A stretch of 64,000 bases of DNA from Mycobacterium intermedium (lineage in GTDB: Bacteria > Actinomycetota > Actinomycetes > Mycobacteriales > Mycobacteriaceae). Under the pieces are notes generated by a model that was given only the letters and a program-made list of their open reading frames with translations, did not search any database and was not told the DNA's origin. The first letter of the stretch is position 1; every line of letters begins with the position of its first letter. Position numbers and translations under genes: made by a program. Shown here piece by piece: positions 60,335 through 64,000 of the stretch. The DNA lies in assembly GCF_002086275.1 (NCBI RefSeq), contig NZ_MVHT01000001.1, positions 62,001 through 126,000 on the forward strand. Direction: 5' to 3'.

Positions 60335-61623
60335 CGCCGTCTAACCGCACGCTCAGCGTCAAGACGCTGACCCGCGTGGAAGGTGAAGGGGCGCTGCACG
60401 TCGCGCTGAAGGACGGAACGCTGGAACGTGTCGAGCTCAACATCTATGAGCCGCCGCGTTTCTTCGAAGCTTTCCTGCGCGGACGCGCCCATACCGAGCC
60501 ACCCGACCTGACGGCGCGAATCTGCGGAATCTGCCCGGTCGCCTATCAGATCAGTGCGTGCAATGCGATCGAGGACGCCTGCGGCGTCGAGCTCGACGCG
60601 GACATCCTCGCGCTGCGGCGGCTGCTGTACTGCGGCGAATGGATCCACAGCCATGTCCTGCACATCTACCTGCTGCACGCGCCCGACTTCCTCGGCCACC
60701 ACGACATTATCGGGATGGCCGGTGACCACCGGGAAGCGGTCGAACGCGGGTTGTCGCTGAAAAAGGCGGGCAACCAGCTGATGGAGTTCGTCGGAGGACG
60801 CGCGATACACCCGATCAACGTCCGGGTGGGCGGATTCTATTCGGCGCCACCGCGTTCGGAGTTCCGTCAGATCACCGAACAACTGCGGCGGGCACTGGAC
60901 GACGCACTGGCCACCGTCGAGTGGGTGGCCGGGTTCGAGTTCCCCGACTTCGAATTCGAACACCAGATGCTGGCGCTGAGCCAGGGCGACCGCTATCCGA
61001 TCGAGAACGGCGTGATCGCGCGCAGCGCCGGCGAGCCGTTTGCCGTAGCCGATTTCACCGATCACGTGGTGGAGTCGCAGGTGGCGCACTCCACCGCTTT
61101 GCACGCGACACTGGACGGCCACCGATATCTGACCGGTCCGTTGGCGCGGTTCACGCTGAATTCGTCGGCGCTGTCGCCGATCGCGGCGGAGGCTGCGGCT
61201 CGGGCTGGGCTCGGGGCGGGCTGTCGAAACCCGTTCCGCAGCATCATTGTTCGGGCCGTCGAAGTCGTCTATGCGATCGAAGAGGCGCTGCGGATCATCG
61301 CCGAATACCAGCGTCCCGCGAGGCCGTTCGTCGATGTTCCGGCGCGCGCGGGCGTGGGACACGGCGTCAGTGAGGCACCCCGGGGCTTGCTGTATCACCG
61401 ATATCGCATAGACGAGGGTGGGCTGGTTTCCGAGGCGACGATCGTTCCGCCCACCTCGCAGAACCAGGCCGCGATCGAGGCCGATTTGGCGCGTTTGGTT
61501 TCCGGCAATCTCGACCTCTCCGACGACGAGCTGACCAAGCTGTGTGAACACGCGATCCGCAACTACGACCCTTGCATTTCGTGTTCGACTCACTTCTTGA
61601 CGCTGACGGTGGAGCGGCGATGA
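60331..61623 (+). CDS. hyhL: Group 3b [NiFe]-hydrogenase large subunit
   Basis: The 430-residue catalytic subunit binds nickel and iron through [11 protein letters not shown] (L1) and the C-terminal [13 protein letters not shown] (L2). The extra residues after the His are the peptide removed by the maturation protease. The GTG start overlaps the hyhS stop (GTGA). Long false extensions upstream are ignored. It oxidises or produces H2 coupled to NADP(H), likely to balance redox during hypoxia. Confidence 0.95.
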   Translation: MTPSNRTLSVKTLTRVEGEGALHVALKDGTLERVELNIYEPPRFFEAFLRGRAHTEPPDLTARICGICPVAYQISACNAIEDACGVELDADILALRRLLYCGEWIHSHVLHIYLLHAPDFLGHHDIIGMAGDHREAVERGLSLKKAGNQLMEFVGGRAIHPINVRVGGFYSAPPRSEFRQITEQLRRALDDALATVEWVAGFEFPDFEFEHQMLALSQGDRYPIENGVIARSAGEPFAVADFTDHVVESQVAHSTALHATLDGHRYLTGPLARFTLNSSALSPIAAEAAARAGLGAGCRNPFRSIIVRAVEVVYAIEEALRIIAEYQRPARPFVDVPARAGVGHGVSEAPRGLLYHRYRIDEGGLVSEATIVPPTSQNQAAIEADLARLVSGNLDLSDDELTKLCEHAIRNYDPCISCSTHFLTLTVERR

Positions 61624-62105
61624 CGACCGTTGTCATCGGGCTGGGCAATCCGTATCGGCGCGACGACGGCGTCGGCATTGCCGCGGCCGTGGCGCTGAAG
61701 GAAGCGTTAGGGGGCGCGCTAAAAGCAGTGGCGCCGAACGACGTTCAGGTGCTGACCGACGTCACGGATCCGATGAGTCTGGTCGAACACTGGTCGGGTG
61801 CGCGGTTGGCCTTGGTGATCGACGCCGCGGTCGCAACGCCCGCAACCGCGGGCCGCATCCGTCGCTGCGCATTGAGCGACATCGCCGCTTCCCCCGGATT
61901 GAGTTCGCACACTGTCGATATCGTCGGCGCGCACGCACTGGCTCAGGCGCTTGGTCGAGCGCCCGATGCGCTGGTGGTGTTCACCGTCGACGTGGTCGAC
62001 ACCGGCCACGGGCCCGGCCTGACGCAGCCGGTCGCGGCCGCGGTGCCCGAGGTGGTCCGCACGGCAGTGGAGGAAATCACCCGAACTGTGGCGTCGCCCG
62101 GTTAG
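61620..62105 (+). CDS. Hydrogenase maturation endopeptidase
   Basis: The 161-residue HybD/HycI-type protease begins [19 protein letters not shown], with Asp residues that bind the nickel of the large subunit, and continues with LVIDAAVA and a conserved SSHTVDIVGAHALA. It trims the C-terminus of HyhL. The ATG overlaps the hyhL stop (ATGA). No hypABCDEF genes are in the window. Confidence 0.92.
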   Translation: MTTVVIGLGNPYRRDDGVGIAAAVALKEALGGALKAVAPNDVQVLTDVTDPMSLVEHWSGARLALVIDAAVATPATAGRIRRCALSDIAASPGLSSHTVDIVGAHALAQALGRAPDALVVFTVDVVDTGHGPGLTQPVAAAVPEVVRTAVEEITRTVASPG

Positions 62106-62536
62106 GTGGGAACCGACTGCTCCAGTTGTGGGGCGCCCAACTGAAACCGACGGCCGGTGACCATGTCCGGCAGGATGCGGACATAGTGCGGCTTGTCGCT
62201 GCCCGTCCATGACTGTAGGTGGGCGCTCTCGGCGTCTTCGAGCTCCTCGTCGGACCGCAGCGAGCGGGCCCTGCCCCTGATGATCACGCTCCATGCCTCG
62301 GAGGCGTTGTGGTCGTCGACTTCGAACACGACGTTCTTGTTGATCGCGGCGGAGACCAACTTGGCGCCCTGTGCGGTTCGGAACAACACGGTCTTGCGCT
62401 GAACGACGAAGTTCACCGGGAAGACGTCGGGGTGATCGTCGACGCTGGTGATCAACCGGCCCAGGGGCACGGACTTCAGCAAATCCCAGCATTCGCGCTC
62501 GGACAGGATGGTGACCCCGTCATCGTCTGCGGACAT
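62102..62536 (-). CDS. Pyridoxamine-5'-phosphate-oxidase-family (split-barrel) flavin protein
   Basis: The 144-residue split barrel has ECWDLLKSVPLGRLITSV, VFPVNFVVQRKTVLFRTAQGAK, ASEAWSVIIRGRARSL and HYVRILPDMVTGRRFQ. Relatives bind FMN or F420 and occur in the M. tuberculosis DosR regulon. The ATG at 62536 with GAGGGG upstream is preferred over a longer frame. It converges on the protease gene (4-bp overlap) and is divergent from pfkB, with a DosR-like box 87 bp upstream. Confidence 0.87.
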   Translation of the reverse strand: MSADDDGVTILSERECWDLLKSVPLGRLITSVDDHPDVFPVNFVVQRKTVLFRTAQGAKLVSAAINKNVVFEVDDHNASEAWSVIIRGRARSLRSDEELEDAESAHLQSWTGSDKPHYVRILPDMVTGRRFQLGAPQLEQSVPT

Positions 62537-62622
62537 CGTTACCCCTCTCATCGTCATCGCGCCTGCTGTGCAGCCCGATGCGCATGACAATGACGCTAAT
62601 CAAGGTGGCCGCGCAAGGGGCC

Positions 62623-62636
62623 GTGCCAAAAGTCCC
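62623..62636 (-). promoter_or_regulatory. DosR-like box, probably for the PNPOx gene
   Basis: GTGCCAAAAGTCCC fits GGGNCNNNNGNCCC with one mismatch and carries the strong half AAAGTCCCG. It lies 87 bp upstream of the leftward PNPOx start. Confidence 0.5.
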
Positions 62637-62687
62637 GTTTTCGAAGGACCAACGTCGTGCCCGAGCGGACCACGGGCTCTCAGACCG

Positions 62688-62701
62688 GGGACTTCGGTCC
62701 C
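62688..62701 (+). promoter_or_regulatory. DosR-like box upstream of pfkB
   Basis: GGGACTTCGGTCCC has both consensus halves GGGAC and GTCCC intact. It lies 78 bp before the pfkB start and is the best single match in the window. Confidence 0.75.
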
Positions 62702-62778
62702 TATTTTTGCCCCGCGGCTGGCTGATCGGATGAATTGGTCCACAAATCAACATGCGCAAACTGTCGGGGAGCGTGCAG

Positions 62779-63795
62779 ATGGAGCATTCAGTCGTCGGTC
62801 GGGCTGACCTGGCGCGGATTGTCACCTTGACCATGAATCCAGCGCTCGACATCACCTCGAACGTCGACGTTGTGCGCCCGACACGGAAATTGCGCTGCGA
62901 GTCCCCCCGCTACGACCCGGGCGGCGGCGGCATCAACGTCGCGCGGATCGCCCACGTCCTCGGTGCGCCGGTGTTGGCGGTCTTCGCCGTTGGCCAACCG
63001 GCCGGCGGTCTCATCACCCGGATGCTCCGGGAGGCCGGAGTGCCTTACGACGAGGTTCCCATCGCTGGGTCGACGCGAGAGAGCTTCACCGTCAACGAAA
63101 CCAGCACCGGCGAGCAGTATCGATTCGTGCTACCGGGTCCCCACTTGACCGTGGCGGAACAGACAGAATGCCTGGACCGGCTTCGGAAGGCGGCATCGTC
63201 AGCGGAATTCGTCGTGGCCAGCGGAAGCCTGCCTCCCAGTGTGCCCGCAGACTTCTATCAGCGGGTGGCCGACATCTGCGTCCAGGTGGGTGCACGGCTG
63301 ATCCTGGACACCTCCCGGGAAGGCCTGCAGCAAATCTCTTCGGGGGTGTTTCTACTCAAGGCGAGCGCGCGCGAGCTGCGGGAGTGCTTCGGATGCGAAT
63401 TGGCTACCGAGTCGGAGCTACTGGCCGCGGCGCATGAACTGATTGAAACGGGCCGTACCGAGGTTGTGGTGGTGTCCCTGGCTGACCAAGGAGCGTTACT
63501 GGCGACACGAGATGCGAGTCACCGCTTCTCGGCGGTTCCCATGCCACCGGGGAGCGGCGTCGGGGCAGGTGACGCGATGGTCGCCGCCATTACAGTGGGT
63601 CTTAGTCGCGGCTGGTCGTATGTCGAGGCGGTGCGCCTGGGAATCGCAGCGGGTGCGGCCATGCTGATGACGCCCGGGACGGCGGCCTGCGAGCGCGAGG
63701 ACGTGGAGACACTGTTCGAGCAGGTTGCCGAACCGACTCAGATTGCCGATGCCTCGGCCGTTGCGTTGGAAGACGTTGGGACTTTCGGCCATTAG
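62779..63795 (+). CDS. pfkB: PfkB-family sugar kinase (6-phosphofructokinase type, Rv2029c-like)
   Basis: The 338-residue ribokinase-fold enzyme has IVTLTMNPALDITSNVDVV, the PGGGGINVARIAHVLG substrate site and the C-terminal GSGVGAGDAMVAA anion hole with catalytic Asp. It matches M. tuberculosis PfkB (Rv2029c) along its length and phosphorylates fructose-6-phosphate or a related sugar phosphate. The ATG at 62779 has GGGAG seven bases upstream and fits the family length; the earlier ATG (62752) adds nine residues. It lies behind the best DosR-like box. Confidence 0.93.
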   Translation: MEHSVVGRADLARIVTLTMNPALDITSNVDVVRPTRKLRCESPRYDPGGGGINVARIAHVLGAPVLAVFAVGQPAGGLITRMLREAGVPYDEVPIAGSTRESFTVNETSTGEQYRFVLPGPHLTVAEQTECLDRLRKAASSAEFVVASGSLPPSVPADFYQRVADICVQVGARLILDTSREGLQQISSGVFLLKASARELRECFGCELATESELLAAAHELIETGRTEVVVVSLADQGALLATRDASHRFSAVPMPPGSGVGAGDAMVAAITVGLSRGWSYVEAVRLGIAAGAAMLMTPGTAACEREDVETLFEQVAEPTQIADASAVALEDVGTFGH

Positions 63796-63798
63796 CTG

Positions 63799-63816
63799 AG
63801 CGGCCCTTTGGCCGCT
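63799..63816 (+). terminator. Short hairpin after pfkB
   Basis: AGCGGCC-CTTT-GGCCGCT is a perfect 7-bp stem followed by TTG, starting 4 bp after the pfkB stop. It could be a weak terminator or attenuator before the next gene. Confidence 0.5.
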
Positions 63817-63862
63817 TTGTCAGGTGGGCGCCCCGGCCAAGATGAAGACCATGGAGGTAACG

Positions 63863-64000
63863 ATGACCGCCGACACGCCTGGCGTGTCAACGGCGACGGC
63901 CGCCGTGCCTTACTTTGATGCGCGGGAAACCCACACGGCGATGGTGGTCTTCGCCGGCGACCGGGCGTACAAGGTGAAAAAGCCTGTCCTCACGGACTTC
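63863..64000 (+). CDS. Rv2004c-like phosphotransferase/kinase, N-terminal fragment (3' end outside window)
   Basis: The 46 visible residues include ETHTAMVVFAGDRAYKVKKP, the N-terminal signature of the two-domain proteins (aminoglycoside-phosphotransferase-like plus gluconate-kinase-like P-loop) such as DosR-regulon Rv2004c. GGAGG lies five bases before the ATG at 63863; ATG 63842 and 63851 are less likely. It follows pfkB in the same direction. Confidence 0.8.
   Translation, partial: MTADTPGVSTATAAVPYFDARETHTAMVVFAGDRAYKVKKPVLTDF

Noticed and set aside
1..64000. tRNA or rRNA genes
   Set aside because: No cloverleaf-like or rRNA segments were recognised by eye; a tRNAscan-type run would be needed to exclude them fully.

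Overview
The window is high-GC actinobacterial DNA. It reads as a chromosomal segment of a non-tuberculous Mycobacterium. Supporting evidence is the htpG / aldo-keto reductase pair arranged as in M. tuberculosis Rv2298-Rv2299c, PknF-type receptor kinases, and close relatives of M. tuberculosis DosR-regulon genes (Rv2028c, Rv2029c/pfkB, Rv2004c, Rv2006/otsB1, Rv2032/acg). The species cannot be fixed from the sequence alone. Family assignments come from recognising the protein sequences; no search was run.

Layout. (1) 1-7.3 kb: the 3' end of a type III glutamine synthetase, facing three tandem PknF-like Ser/Thr kinases with related ectodomains. (2) 7.3-17.7 kb: mixed housekeeping and accessory genes: a cupin, a MEDS-STAS protein, a TetR/glycosyltransferase divergent pair, a double muconolactone-isomerase-like protein, an SDR divergent from a LysR regulator, HtpG, a DUF998 membrane protein, an aldo-keto reductase and a hemerythrin protein. 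(3) 17.78-19.67 kb: a class IIC group II intron with maturase, placed directly behind the terminator hairpin of the hemerythrin gene, followed by an SDR and a lipoprotein. (4) 21.1-30.5 kb: the first dormancy (DosR-type) block. It holds a universal stress protein behind two DosR-like boxes, then a leftward operon of two KAS III-like proteins, a second universal stress protein and an OtsB1-like trehalose-phosphatase/GH65 fusion. An Acg-type nitroreductase and a PaaI thioesterase lie upstream. (5) 30.6-57.4 kb: a catabolic island of about 27 kb. It contains KshA-, KstD-, HsaA-, HsaC- and HsaD-like ring-degradation enzymes, two Baeyer-Villiger-type monooxygenases, a paired acyl-CoA dehydrogenase set, FadD, a crotonase, many SDRs including one or two mycofactocin-type ones, esterases, and PadR and IclR regulators. 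(6) 57.5-64 kb: the second dormancy block: a group 3b [NiFe]-hydrogenase operon (hyhBGSL plus protease), a PNPOx-like protein, pfkB and the start of an Rv2004c-like kinase, with further DosR-like boxes.

How it fits together. Blocks 4 and 6 look like one hypoxia/redox-stress programme: NADP-linked H2 metabolism, stress proteins, sugar-phosphate kinase, trehalose metabolism and nitroreductase. They are joined by the dyad GGGNCNNNNGNCCC in the relevant promoter gaps. Block 5 sits between them and carries the enzyme types needed to open and degrade steroid-like rings. A partial second set of this kind suggests a substrate other than cholesterol itself.

The intergenic DNA is rich in structure. 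There are three copies of a roughly 60-bp palindrome (core GCAGACGCAAA), six identical 55-bp tandem units between convergent genes, short tandem repeats that duplicate stop codons, and several operator-like dyads.
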